The notes under the pieces are model-generated. The model ran no database searches. It had not been told where the DNA came from and saw only the letters and a list, made by a program, of their open reading frames with translations. Both the position numbers and the translations under genes were made by a program. A DNA stretch of 64,000 nucleotides from Planctomycetaceae bacterium (GTDB taxonomy: Bacteria > Planctomycetota > Planctomycetia > Pirellulales > PNKZ01). The DNA is taken from contig JAEUIN010000259.1 in assembly GCA_016793115.1 (NCBI GenBank), forward strand, positions 42,979 to 106,978, in the 5' to 3' direction. Of this stretch, positions 38,122-46,165 are shown one piece after another (the first letter of the stretch is position 1; each line of letters begins with the position of its first letter).

Positions 38122-38664
38122 CTTGAGAGCCTCCCGCAAAAGTGACAGCAGCATCGCGCGTTTTAATGTGCATAGAACGTGCCGCCGCCCAAGGCGCGGG
38201 CGAAATCAAGGAAACACTGAGTTCCTAACACGTCGACACCGACAACCAAGCGCGCCGACAGTGCGTTTTCGCACTTTTTCGTGACGACTTTGGGGCGGAG
38301 AGAATCCTACTGTGAAGTGATCAACGACACAGCGAATAGGAAGTGCGGATCATGGGCGTCGGCTCCGTCTCCGTGAACTTCGAAGCGACACCCGAGGGTT
38401 CAACGGGTCGGTGACGTAGGAACGTTCCGTTACAGCGCCGATCAGCCGGAATGCATCGTTCCTAACAGCGGAAGCGTTCGAGTCGTCGATGCCGCCCGGT
38501 TCTTCCGGCGATCGACGACGGGACGCCGCCGAGCAACGCAATGGGCATGACGTCGATCGACGCTCGGCGGCCGTCGGAATCGATCCGAGTCCGGCCTTGC
38601 ATCGGTTGGAGTACGCAAGCGTAGCGTCCGCGCGGGCTTTCCTGTAACGCGCAAACTGTGCCGG
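38122..38664. other. Intergenic region
   Basis: 543 bases without a supported gene. It contains the 10-base perfect palindrome GGAACGTTCC at 38419-38428, which could be a binding site. I see no further structure. Confidence 0.45.
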
Positions 38665-39234
38665 CTACGACTTCACCTCAAAAATCGCCTCGGCTTCGAC
38701 GGCGACTCCGTTCGGCAGCGAGGCGAATCCCAGTGCGCTGCGGGCGTGCCAGCCGTCGGTTTCCTTGCCGAATATCTCGTGCAGTAGATCCGAGCAGCCG
38801 TTGACGACCGCCGGTTGGTTGACGAAATCGGGCGTGCAGTTCACGCAACCGAGCACTTTGAGCACCTTCAAGCCGTCGAGCGTGCCGTGCGCGTTCCATA
38901 CGCTGCGCAAAATCTCGATCGCACACTCGCGGGCCGCAGCGTACCCCTGTTCCGTCGTGAGATCGGCTCCGAGCTTTCCCTTGATCTTGCTCGTATGGCC
39001 CGACGTGATGAGTTGATGCCCTGAACGGACGCACTTGTTGAGATAGCCCGGCACTTGCTTTTCAAACGTAATCCCGAGTTGCTCGGCCTTCTTTTGCGGA
39101 CTCATTCCGGCGTTCTCCTCGGCAAAACTCAGAGACGACCGCGACGGACGGTGCTGAAGCAGTCCGGCGGCCGACACAAATGCTAGACTGGCCGATGATA
39201 ACAAGATTTCGCGTCGCGAACGGCGAATCGACAT
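38665..39234 (-). CDS. RidA (YjgF/UK114) family protein with Tat-like export signal
   Basis: 189 residues; GGGAG precedes the ATG. The N terminus RRSRREILLSSASLAF (from residue 4) resembles a twin-arginine signal. The RidA domain covers about 60-187 and ends with GWHARSALGFASLPNGVAVE; Arg165 matches the Arg that binds the carboxylate in active RidA proteins, which hydrolyse 2-aminoacrylate and other imines. Family members normally act in the cytosol, so an exported version would need a different substrate. It is transcribed divergently from the ECF sigma factor gene, 246 bases away. Confidence 0.88.
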   Translation of the reverse strand: MSIRRSRREILLSSASLAFVSAAGLLQHRPSRSSLSFAEENAGMSPQKKAEQLGITFEKQVPGYLNKCVRSGHQLITSGHTSKIKGKLGADLTTEQGYAAARECAIEILRSVWNAHGTLDGLKVLKVLGCVNCTPDFVNQPAVVNGCSDLLHEIFGKETDGWHARSALGFASLPNGVAVEAEAIFEVKS

Positions 39235-39480
39235 GGTCTGATCTCCCAGGGTTACGATGTTTCAAGCGACCATTCCAGGCTTCTCAGGCCCCGCATCATC
39301 GCCGACAGGGACCTGCGGCCATTTATTCGCACCCAGGCGTTGCTCCCGCAACTTTCCGGGCTTAATTCCATCAAATTCGGCGTCCGGATGAGTCCGGCAA
39401 TTATCGACCGCGATTTTTCTCGAAAATCTTGGAAAAATGTCCGTCAGAAATCCTCGCCTGCGGACCTTGAGATATTGAGC

Positions 39481-40023
39481 ATGGACATTCCTTCCGATCA
39501 ACAGGATTCCGCGGAGACCTACGTTCGTCTTGTTAGTCGACACGACCGAGAATTGGCGACGTATGTCTATAGCCTCGTAGGACATGGAGCCGACGCGGAA
39601 GATGTTTTGCAGGAGGTCAAAGTCACGCTCTGGAAGCAATTCGCTAAGTTCGAGCCGGGTACGAATTTCCTGGCTTGGGCGCGCAAAATTGCGACCAACC
39701 AAGTGCTGAACTACCGGCGCAGCGAAAAGCGTCGGCCGACCGCTCCGTTCGACGAGCAGTTCATCGAAGCGGTCGCGGCGGAGATCGACCGGCGAGCGGA
39801 AGCGCTCGATGGTCGTTCGTCGGCCCTGAAAACCTGCCTCGCGAAACTTCCCGAAGTCGATCGCAAGATCGTCGTCTGGCGCTACTACGACGATTGCGGC
39901 ATCGAAGAGATCGCCGCAAAAACGCGCCGCTCGACCGAAGCCGTGTATCAGGTGCTGAGCCGCATCCGGAACAAGTTGAGTGAATGCGTCAGCCGTCAGG
40001 TCTCACAATCTCAATCGACATGA
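39481..40023 (+). CDS. ECF-type RNA polymerase sigma factor
   Basis: 180 residues from the ATG at 39481. Region 2 (about 20-85) includes GHGADAEDVLQEVKVTLWKQ and FLAWARKIATNQVLNYRR, typical of core binding and -10 recognition. Region 4 (about 115-168) holds LPEVDRKIVVWRYYDDCG and the helix-turn-helix IEEIAAKTRRSTEAVYQVLS. Regions 1 and 3 are absent, as expected for ECF factors. The family resembles the sigma group common in Rhodopirellula and Verrucomicrobium. It overlaps the FecR-like gene by four bases (ATGA), so it is translationally coupled to its probable regulator. It likely controls this operon and may control itself. Confidence 0.95.
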   Translation: MDIPSDQQDSAETYVRLVSRHDRELATYVYSLVGHGADAEDVLQEVKVTLWKQFAKFEPGTNFLAWARKIATNQVLNYRRSEKRRPTAPFDEQFIEAVAAEIDRRAEALDGRSSALKTCLAKLPEVDRKIVVWRYYDDCGIEEIAAKTRRSTEAVYQVLSRIRNKLSECVSRQVSQSQST

Positions 40024-41417
40024 ATCCCTCCCCGCAGAACGACGATCGAATCCAGCGCTCCTTGGAAGGCCTGCTGCCTCCCGACGAGGAAGCCGCGCTC
40101 CGGGCCGACGTCGTTCGCGACCCGCAATTGCGATCGGCGTATGTGGATCAGGCCTGGCTGCACGCCTCGCTCCGCGCCCACCGCGACGCTCTCCCGGCGC
40201 TCTCCGACGGCCGGCCGACCGAGCCGGAACTTGTCGAACCGGCGCGCAAGCCGGCGCCCCGCTCGTGGGTCGCGGCGACCATCGCCGTCGCGGCCTGCAC
40301 GGCCTTGCTGTTCGGCGCTTGGACGCTGCGGACGACGCCGCGCGCCGACGATGCGATCGCCACGCTCGTTCAAGCCGACGGTTGCAAATGGGCGGGGTCC
40401 GATTTGCCGACGACGACGAACTCCGAACTGGGCACCGGCAAGCTGGCGCTGGTCGAAGGGATCGCCACCTTGAAATTCAAGAGCGGCGCCGTGGTCACGC
40501 TCGAAGCCCCTTCGACTCTGGAAATGCTCGATGCCATGCATTGCCGCTTGATCGAAGGGACGCTCACCGCCGAAGTCCCCGAATCGGCCCACGGGTTTAC
40601 GATCGACACGACCGATATGAAAGTGGTCGACCTCGGCACGCGTTTCGGGCTCACCTCGGGCGCCGCCGGCAACTCGCAAGTGCGCGTGTTCGAAGGAGAA
40701 GTGGAAATTGACGGCCTCGCCGACGGACGCGTCAAGCGGATCACCGAAGGCCAGGGCTTGAGCGTGAGTTCCGGAGCGACGCCGCAGGGCCAAGAACCGA
40801 CGCTCGGCCGGCAAGTCCTAGAAGACGGCGGGTGGACCGCGATCCCCACCTCGTTCGGTCGCGGAAAAGATGCGTACGTACGGCGCGGCGACGTCGGCGC
40901 GCCGCACGGTTCGCAGCCGCTCATCATCGTCAAACACACGGATCTTCCGCCGGGCCGCAATAACGAGCGGCGCGGCGTACTGACGTTCGATCTCGCCCAG
41001 GTCGACGTTCGCTCGATCCAAGAGGCGCAATTGATCCTCGATCCGGAACCGAGCGGCTTTGGCTTTGCGTCGCTGGTCCCCGATTCGCGATTCGCCGTTT
41101 ACGGGCTGAGCGATAACGCGCACGACGACTGGGACGAAAAGACGTTGCGGTGGAGCGCAATGCCCGGTTGCGACGACGAAGGCCCCGGCCCGGGCGCTCG
41201 CAAGCTCGCGGAGTTTTGGATTCCCCGCGGCGGCTCCGGCAGCCCGCTTACGGTTCGTTCCGACGCGCTGGCCGAATTCCTGCGCACGCTGTCCAATGGT
41301 CTTGTTACGCTGATAATCGTTCGCGAAACGGGCGAAACCGATTCGTCGGGCTTGGCCCATGCGTTCGCCTCGAAAGAACATCCCTCCTCGCGCCCTCCCA
41401 CCTTGCGCCTCAAATAG
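40020..41417 (+). CDS. FecR-like regulator with C-terminal beta-sandwich domain
   Basis: 465 residues from the ATG overlapping the sigma stop. A short cytosolic N-terminal part (1-80) could hold the sigma factor. One membrane helix lies at about 83-102. The FecR domain (about 112-255) contains LVEGIATLKFKSGAVVTLEAPS and FTIDTTDMKVVDLGTRFGL. A C-terminal region (about 275-465) begins FGRGKDAYVRRGD and ends SSRPPTLRLK, with the features of a DNRLRE-type beta-sandwich. FecR proteins pass a surface signal through the membrane to an ECF sigma factor. Here an extra outside domain may sense a polymer directly. The PSCyt/DUF1553 gene follows after 8 bases. Confidence 0.9.
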   Translation: MNPSPQNDDRIQRSLEGLLPPDEEAALRADVVRDPQLRSAYVDQAWLHASLRAHRDALPALSDGRPTEPELVEPARKPAPRSWVAATIAVAACTALLFGAWTLRTTPRADDAIATLVQADGCKWAGSDLPTTTNSELGTGKLALVEGIATLKFKSGAVVTLEAPSTLEMLDAMHCRLIEGTLTAEVPESAHGFTIDTTDMKVVDLGTRFGLTSGAAGNSQVRVFEGEVEIDGLADGRVKRITEGQGLSVSSGATPQGQEPTLGRQVLEDGGWTAIPTSFGRGKDAYVRRGDVGAPHGSQPLIIVKHTDLPPGRNNERRGVLTFDLAQVDVRSIQEAQLILDPEPSGFGFASLVPDSRFAVYGLSDNAHDDWDEKTLRWSAMPGCDDEGPGPGARKLAEFWIPRGGSGSPLTVRSDALAEFLRTLSNGLVTLIIVRETGETDSSGLAHAFASKEHPSSRPPTLRLK

Positions 41418-41425
41418 ATACCCGC

Positions 41426-44400
41426 ATGACGATCAAACACGTTTTCGGCTGCTTGGTCTGCATTGTTGCGGCCGGCGTCGCCGACGCCGCCGACGACGCC
41501 GCGCGCTCGGCCGCGAAGTTTTTCGAGTCGGAAGTCCGGCCGGTGTTGGCGAACCGTTGCTTCAAGTGCCACAACGACAAGAAGCAAAGCGGCGGCCTGC
41601 GGCTCGACAACATCGGCTACATCAAGGCCGGCGGCGATTCCGGACCGGCGCTCGAACCCGGCAATTCCGACGACTCGCTGCTGATCCAAGCGATCCGCTA
41701 CGACGGCTTCGAAATGCCGCCCGACGGCAAGCTGCCCGAGCGCGAAATCGCGATCCTGGAGCGTTGGGTGAAAGAAGGCGCGTATTGGCCGGAAAAGGAA
41801 GTCACGCGCGTCGACGTCGATGAATTCGGGTTTACGGCCGAAGACCGTAAGTTCTGGTCGTTTCAACCGCTGACCAATCCGCAGCCGCCGCAGGTCGCAA
41901 GCTCGTGGGTGCGCAACGACATCGATCGCTTCGTCGCCGCGAAGCATCAAGAGCTCGGCCTCACGCCGGCCGCCGAGGCCGATCGCCATGAGCTCGTTCG
42001 CCGGCTCTACTTCACGCTGCACGGCCTGCCGCCGACTCAAGAACAGATCGACGACTTTGTCGAAGACCGATCTCCCGACGCCTACGAACGTCTCATCGAC
42101 GCGCTGCTGGCGAGTCCGCGCTACGGCGAGCGCTGGGCCCAGCATTGGCTCGACCTGACGCGCTATGCCGAAAGCGACGGCTACAACCAAGACGCCACGC
42201 GACCGGACGCCTGGGCCTATCGCGACTACGTGATCAAGAGCCTGAACGACGACAAGCCGTACGACCGATTCGTCCGCGAACAATTGGCCGGCGACGAAAT
42301 CGATCGCGACAATCCCGAAGTGCTCGTGGCCACTTCGTATCTCCGCAACCCGATTTACGAATACAACCAACGCGACGCTCGCGGCCAGTACGAGGTGATC
42401 CTCACCGACGTCACCGACAACGCCGGCGAGTTGTTTCTCGGTCTGAGCATGGGCTGCGCCCACTGCCACGATCACAAGTTCGATCCGATTCTGCAGAAAG
42501 ATTATTACCGCCTGCGCGCCTTCTTCACGCCGCTGCGCTGGCGCGACGACTTGAAACTCGCCACTCCCGCGGAGCGACAAGCCTACGACGAACAACTCGC
42601 GAAGTGGGAAGCCGCGACCGCGAAGATCCGGGCCGAGATCGATTCAATCGTCGAGCCGCTGATTCAAAGCAGCATCCGCCGCGCCCACGATCGCTTTCAG
42701 GCCGACATCCAGGCCATGGTCGATAAGCCGGCCGCACAGCGAACGCCGCAAGACTGGCAGTTTTCGTACTTCTGCGAACGGCAAATGGCGTACGAGCGGG
42801 AGCGGTTCGACGCCCTGAAATCGATCAAAAAAGAGGCCGACAAGGCTCGCTATCAGGCTTTGCAAGAGCAGCTCAAAAAGTTCGACGCGCTCAAGCCCGC
42901 GCCGCTGCCCAATGCCTTCGTCGCGACCGACGCCATGGCCGTCGCGCCGCCGAATATTTTGAAGACGCGCAAGGGAGAGATCGACGTCGCGCCCGGCTTC
43001 CTGACGATGATCGAACCGAACGAGCCGAAAATCGAACCGCTGCCGAACTCGACCGGCCGGCGCAGCGCGCTCGCGGCGTGGATCACTCGGCCCGACAATC
43101 GTTTCTCGACCCGCGTCATCGCCAACCGCGTTTGGCACTACCTGTTCGGTCGCGGCATCGTCGCCACACCCAACGACTTCGGCAAGCTCGGCGAAGCGCC
43201 GACGCATCCCGAGTTGCTCGATTACCTGACGCAGCGTTTCATCGCCGGCGGTTGGAGCTTGAAGAAGCTGCATCGCGAGATTCTGCTCTCGGCGACTTAC
43301 CGGCAAACGGCCCGCCGCCCGGCGACCGACAAGGCCGCGCTCGTCGACCCGAGCAACCGCTATCTGTGGCGGTTCAGCCCGCGCCGTCTCGACGCCGAAC
43401 AAATTCGCGACGCGATGCTGGCCGCGAGCGGCGAGCTCGACGCGACCGCAGGCGGACCGTCGGGCGACGGCAACGGCACGCGGCGCTCGATCTACACCCT
43501 CAAGAAGCGCAACAATCAAAACGAACTCCTGCGCAGCCTCGACGCGCCGGCCGGATTCGCCAGCACCTGTGAGCGACAAAGCACGGTGACGCCGACGCAG
43601 GCGCTCTTGCTCGTCAACGGCGACTGGACTCTGGCCCGCGCGCAGAAGCTCGCGGCCCGCGCCGCGACGATCGACGACGCTTGGAACCTGACTTTGGGCC
43701 GGCTGCCGACGTCCGAAGAGCGCGCCACCGCCGAGGAGTTCCTGCGGAAGCGTTCCCAGGCGGACGAAGCTCCGGGCGACGCGTCCCCGGCTGATATCGC
43801 CGCCGCGAGTCGTTTCAAGGCCGGCACCGACCACGAACGTCTCGTGGCGACCACGCCGGAAAAAGAAGGCGACGAGTTCACGATCGAAGCCGTCGTGGCG
43901 CTCGACAGCATCGACACGGCCGCCGCCGTACGCACGATCGCTTCGCATTGGAACAACGGCAAAGAAAGCGTCGAGGCCTACGGTTGGAGCCTCGGCGTCA
44001 CCGGTGAGAAGTCTCGTTTCAAACCGCGCAACCTCATCATCCAACTCGTCGGCGAAGACGAAAACCGCAACATCACCTACGAAGCGGTCGCTTCCGACTT
44101 GCGGATCGAACTCGGCGCCACCTACCACATCGTGGTGCAAGTCTCTTGCGCGGCGCATACCGTCGCGTTCCATGTCCGCCAAGTCGACAAGCCCAATGCG
44201 CCCAGCCTGACATCGACCGTGCCGCACGGCGTGGCCGCCGGGCTCAGCACCGGCGCGGCCCCGATCGTGATCGGCGGCGTGGGCAAACGAGCGACGCCGC
44301 ACCAGTGGGACGGCCGCATCGAGTCGGCGCGAATCGTCCGCGGCCGCAACTCCGCAAGCCCGTTCTCTTCGGCCTCGCTCACGAAGCGCGAGCCCGCCGT

Positions 44401-44551
44401 GGTCGCGTGGGACGCCCAAAAAGGCACCTTGCGCGGCCTCGCGTGGTCCGGCTCCGATGCGACCGTGGTCGACGTCGATCCGCAGCGCCGGGCCTTCGTC
44501 GATCTTTGCCATGTGCTGCTCAACTGCAACGAATTCTTCTACCTGCACTAG
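41426..44551 (+). CDS. PSCyt1-DUF1549-DUF1553 protein with inserted LamG-like domain near the C terminus
   Basis: 1041 residues, Sec signal about 1-21; the ATG at 41426 lies 8 bases after the FecR stop. PSCyt1 heme motif CFKCH (45-49). DUF1549 follows (about 155-360), with a second CxxCH, CAHCH (344-348), then DHKFDPILQKDYY. DUF1553 spans about 545-770. A LamG-like domain of about 230 residues (788-1021) is inserted before the final DUF1553 segment LCHVLLNCNEFFYLH. It contains EFTIEAVVALDS and QWDGRIESARIVRGR. This is the cytochrome member of the ECF-controlled operon. The LamG-like part may bind the polysaccharide, with the redox or other step still to be identified. Confidence 0.94.
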   Translation: MTIKHVFGCLVCIVAAGVADAADDAARSAAKFFESEVRPVLANRCFKCHNDKKQSGGLRLDNIGYIKAGGDSGPALEPGNSDDSLLIQAIRYDGFEMPPDGKLPEREIAILERWVKEGAYWPEKEVTRVDVDEFGFTAEDRKFWSFQPLTNPQPPQVASSWVRNDIDRFVAAKHQELGLTPAAEADRHELVRRLYFTLHGLPPTQEQIDDFVEDRSPDAYERLIDALLASPRYGERWAQHWLDLTRYAESDGYNQDATRPDAWAYRDYVIKSLNDDKPYDRFVREQLAGDEIDRDNPEVLVATSYLRNPIYEYNQRDARGQYEVILTDVTDNAGELFLGLSMGCAHCHDHKFDPILQKDYYRLRAFFTPLRWRDDLKLATPAERQAYDEQLAKWEAATAKIRAEIDSIVEPLIQSSIRRAHDRFQADIQAMVDKPAAQRTPQDWQFSYFCERQMAYERERFDALKSIKKEADKARYQALQEQLKKFDALKPAPLPNAFVATDAMAVAPPNILKTRKGEIDVAPGFLTMIEPNEPKIEPLPNSTGRRSALAAWITRPDNRFSTRVIANRVWHYLFGRGIVATPNDFGKLGEAPTHPELLDYLTQRFIAGGWSLKKLHREILLSATYRQTARRPATDKAALVDPSNRYLWRFSPRRLDAEQIRDAMLAASGELDATAGGPSGDGNGTRRSIYTLKKRNNQNELLRSLDAPAGFASTCERQSTVTPTQALLLVNGDWTLARAQKLAARAATIDDAWNLTLGRLPTSEERATAEEFLRKRSQADEAPGDASPADIAAASRFKAGTDHERLVATTPEKEGDEFTIEAVVALDSIDTAAAVRTIASHWNNGKESVEAYGWSLGVTGEKSRFKPRNLIIQLVGEDENRNITYEAVASDLRIELGATYHIVVQVSCAAHTVAFHVRQVDKPNAPSLTSTVPHGVAAGLSTGAAPIVIGGVGKRATPHQWDGRIESARIVRGRNSASPFSSASLTKREPAVVAWDAQKGTLRGLAWSGSDATVVDVDPQRRAFVDLCHVLLNCNEFFYLH

Positions 44552-44559
44552 TGATCGCC

Positions 44560-45990
44560 ATGCCTTGCCACAACTACGATCTGCCGGGTTCGCGTCGTGA
44601 GTTCTTGCGTCGAGCGGGCTGCGGTTTCGGCTCGGTCGCGCTGGCCGCCATGCTGCGCGAGCCGATCTTAAGCGCCGCCCCGGGCGGGAAACTCCCCGAC
44701 GCGCGCCTGCCGGCTAAGGCCGGTCGCGCGAAGAGCGTCATCTTTTGCTTCATGGAAGGGGGACCGAGCCATCTCGACACCTTCGATCGCAAGCCGCTGT
44801 TGAATAAGCTCGCCGGCCAAAAGCTTCCCTCGAGCTTCAAGGTGCCGGTGCTCGCCATGGGCGAGAGCAATGCGCCGTTGCTCGCGTCGCAGCGCACCTG
44901 GAAGCAATACGGCAAGTCCGGGCTGTGGATCTCCGATTGGTTTTCGCACGTCGCGCAGCACGCCGACGATTTGGCCGTGATCAATTCGTGCGTTTCCGAC
45001 GGCATCAACCACGCCGGCGGCGTCTGCCAGATGAACACCGGCTCGATCTTCGGCGGCCGGCCGTCGCTCGGCGCTTGGGTGCAATACGGCCTCGGCACCG
45101 AAAACCAAGACCTGCCCGGCTTCGTCGTCATTAAAGACAGTGAAGGCACCGTGGTGAACGGCGTTCGCAATTGGGGCAGCGGCTTCATGCCGGCCGTCCA
45201 TCAAGGCGTGGAGTTCGAGTCGGAAGGAACGCCGATCAAGTATCTCGACAGCCCGAAGGGGGTCGGCTCGCAACAGCAGCGCGACAAGCTCGACTTGCTG
45301 GCCAAATTGAACCGCGACTACGGCGCCGCGCGCCAAGACAATTCCGACCTGGAAGCCCGCATCCGCGCCTACGAATTGGCCTACACCATGCAGGCCGAAG
45401 CGCCGCATGCGGTCGACTTGAGTCGCGAATCGGCGGCGACCAAAGCGCTCTACGGCATGGATCAACCGGAGACGGCCGTCTACGGCCGCAATTGCCTGCT
45501 CGCCCGCCGGCTGGTGGAAAACGGCGTACGCTTCGTCCAGCTCTACAGCGGCGCAGGCAGCAAGTGGGACAGCCATTCGAAGCTCGAAGAAAACCACGGC
45601 AGGCTATGCCGCGCGGTCGACAAACCGATCGCCGGGCTGCTCACCGACCTCAAACGCCGCGGCTTGCTCGACGAGACGCTCGTCATTTGGGGCGGAGAAT
45701 TCGGCCGCACGCCGATGAGCGAGCAGGGGGGCGGCCGCGATCACAATCCCACCGGCTTCACCATGTGGATGGCGGGCGGCGGAGTGCGCGGCGGGCAGAC
45801 GATCGGCATGACTGACGAACTAGGACTCTACGCCGTCGACAAGCGGATGCACGTCCATGATCTCCACGCGACGATTCTCCACCTGCTCGGCGTCGATCAC
45901 ACGAAATTGGTCTATCGCCACAAAGGCCGACCGGAGCGCATCGACCTCAACGAAGGCCACCCGTACGCCGGCATCGCCGAATCCGCGTAG
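44560..45990 (+). CDS. DUF1501 protein, Tat-exported, in the ECF operon
   Basis: 476 residues. ATG at 44560 preferred; an in-frame GTG at 44551 overlaps the stop of the previous gene. SRREFLRRAGCGFGSVAL (from residue 11) is a twin-arginine signal. EGGPSHLDTFD lies at 66-76, [21 protein letters not shown] in the C-terminal third, and HDLHATILHLLGVDH near the end, so all proposed metal ligands of the alkaline phosphatase-like fold are retained. It is the fourth gene of the ECF-FecR-DUF1553-DUF1501-sulfatase series, 8 bases after the cytochrome gene. Its role beside a sulfatase suggests work on the same substrate. Confidence 0.94.
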   Translation: MPCHNYDLPGSRREFLRRAGCGFGSVALAAMLREPILSAAPGGKLPDARLPAKAGRAKSVIFCFMEGGPSHLDTFDRKPLLNKLAGQKLPSSFKVPVLAMGESNAPLLASQRTWKQYGKSGLWISDWFSHVAQHADDLAVINSCVSDGINHAGGVCQMNTGSIFGGRPSLGAWVQYGLGTENQDLPGFVVIKDSEGTVVNGVRNWGSGFMPAVHQGVEFESEGTPIKYLDSPKGVGSQQQRDKLDLLAKLNRDYGAARQDNSDLEARIRAYELAYTMQAEAPHAVDLSRESAATKALYGMDQPETAVYGRNCLLARRLVENGVRFVQLYSGAGSKWDSHSKLEENHGRLCRAVDKPIAGLLTDLKRRGLLDETLVIWGGEFGRTPMSEQGGGRDHNPTGFTMWMAGGGVRGGQTIGMTDELGLYAVDKRMHVHDLHATILHLLGVDHTKLVYRHKGRPERIDLNEGHPYAGIAESA

Positions 45991-46165
45991 TCCGCACGGC
46001 GAGACGGGCTTCATCCAACTCATCGTCCGCTCGCCCGGCGATTTTCCGCAGCCGGGCATTTCGACGGCCTTGTTGCGCACGTAAGCTGGAAGCCTCGCGA
46101 GTGCGGCTCGCGAGCGCCGATTCAGCCCGCTGTTCGCTACGAAAGTCGAAACAGAAACTCCCGCC

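Noticed and set aside
42644..44548. A 634-codon minus-strand frame
   Set aside because: It lies opposite the cytochrome/DUF1553 gene at 41426-44551, which has clear motifs and signal peptide; the antisense product has none.
44146..44559. An N-terminal extension of the DUF1501 gene
   Set aside because: It overlaps the end of the cytochrome gene in another frame; the Tat signal just after the ATG at 44560 fixes the start.
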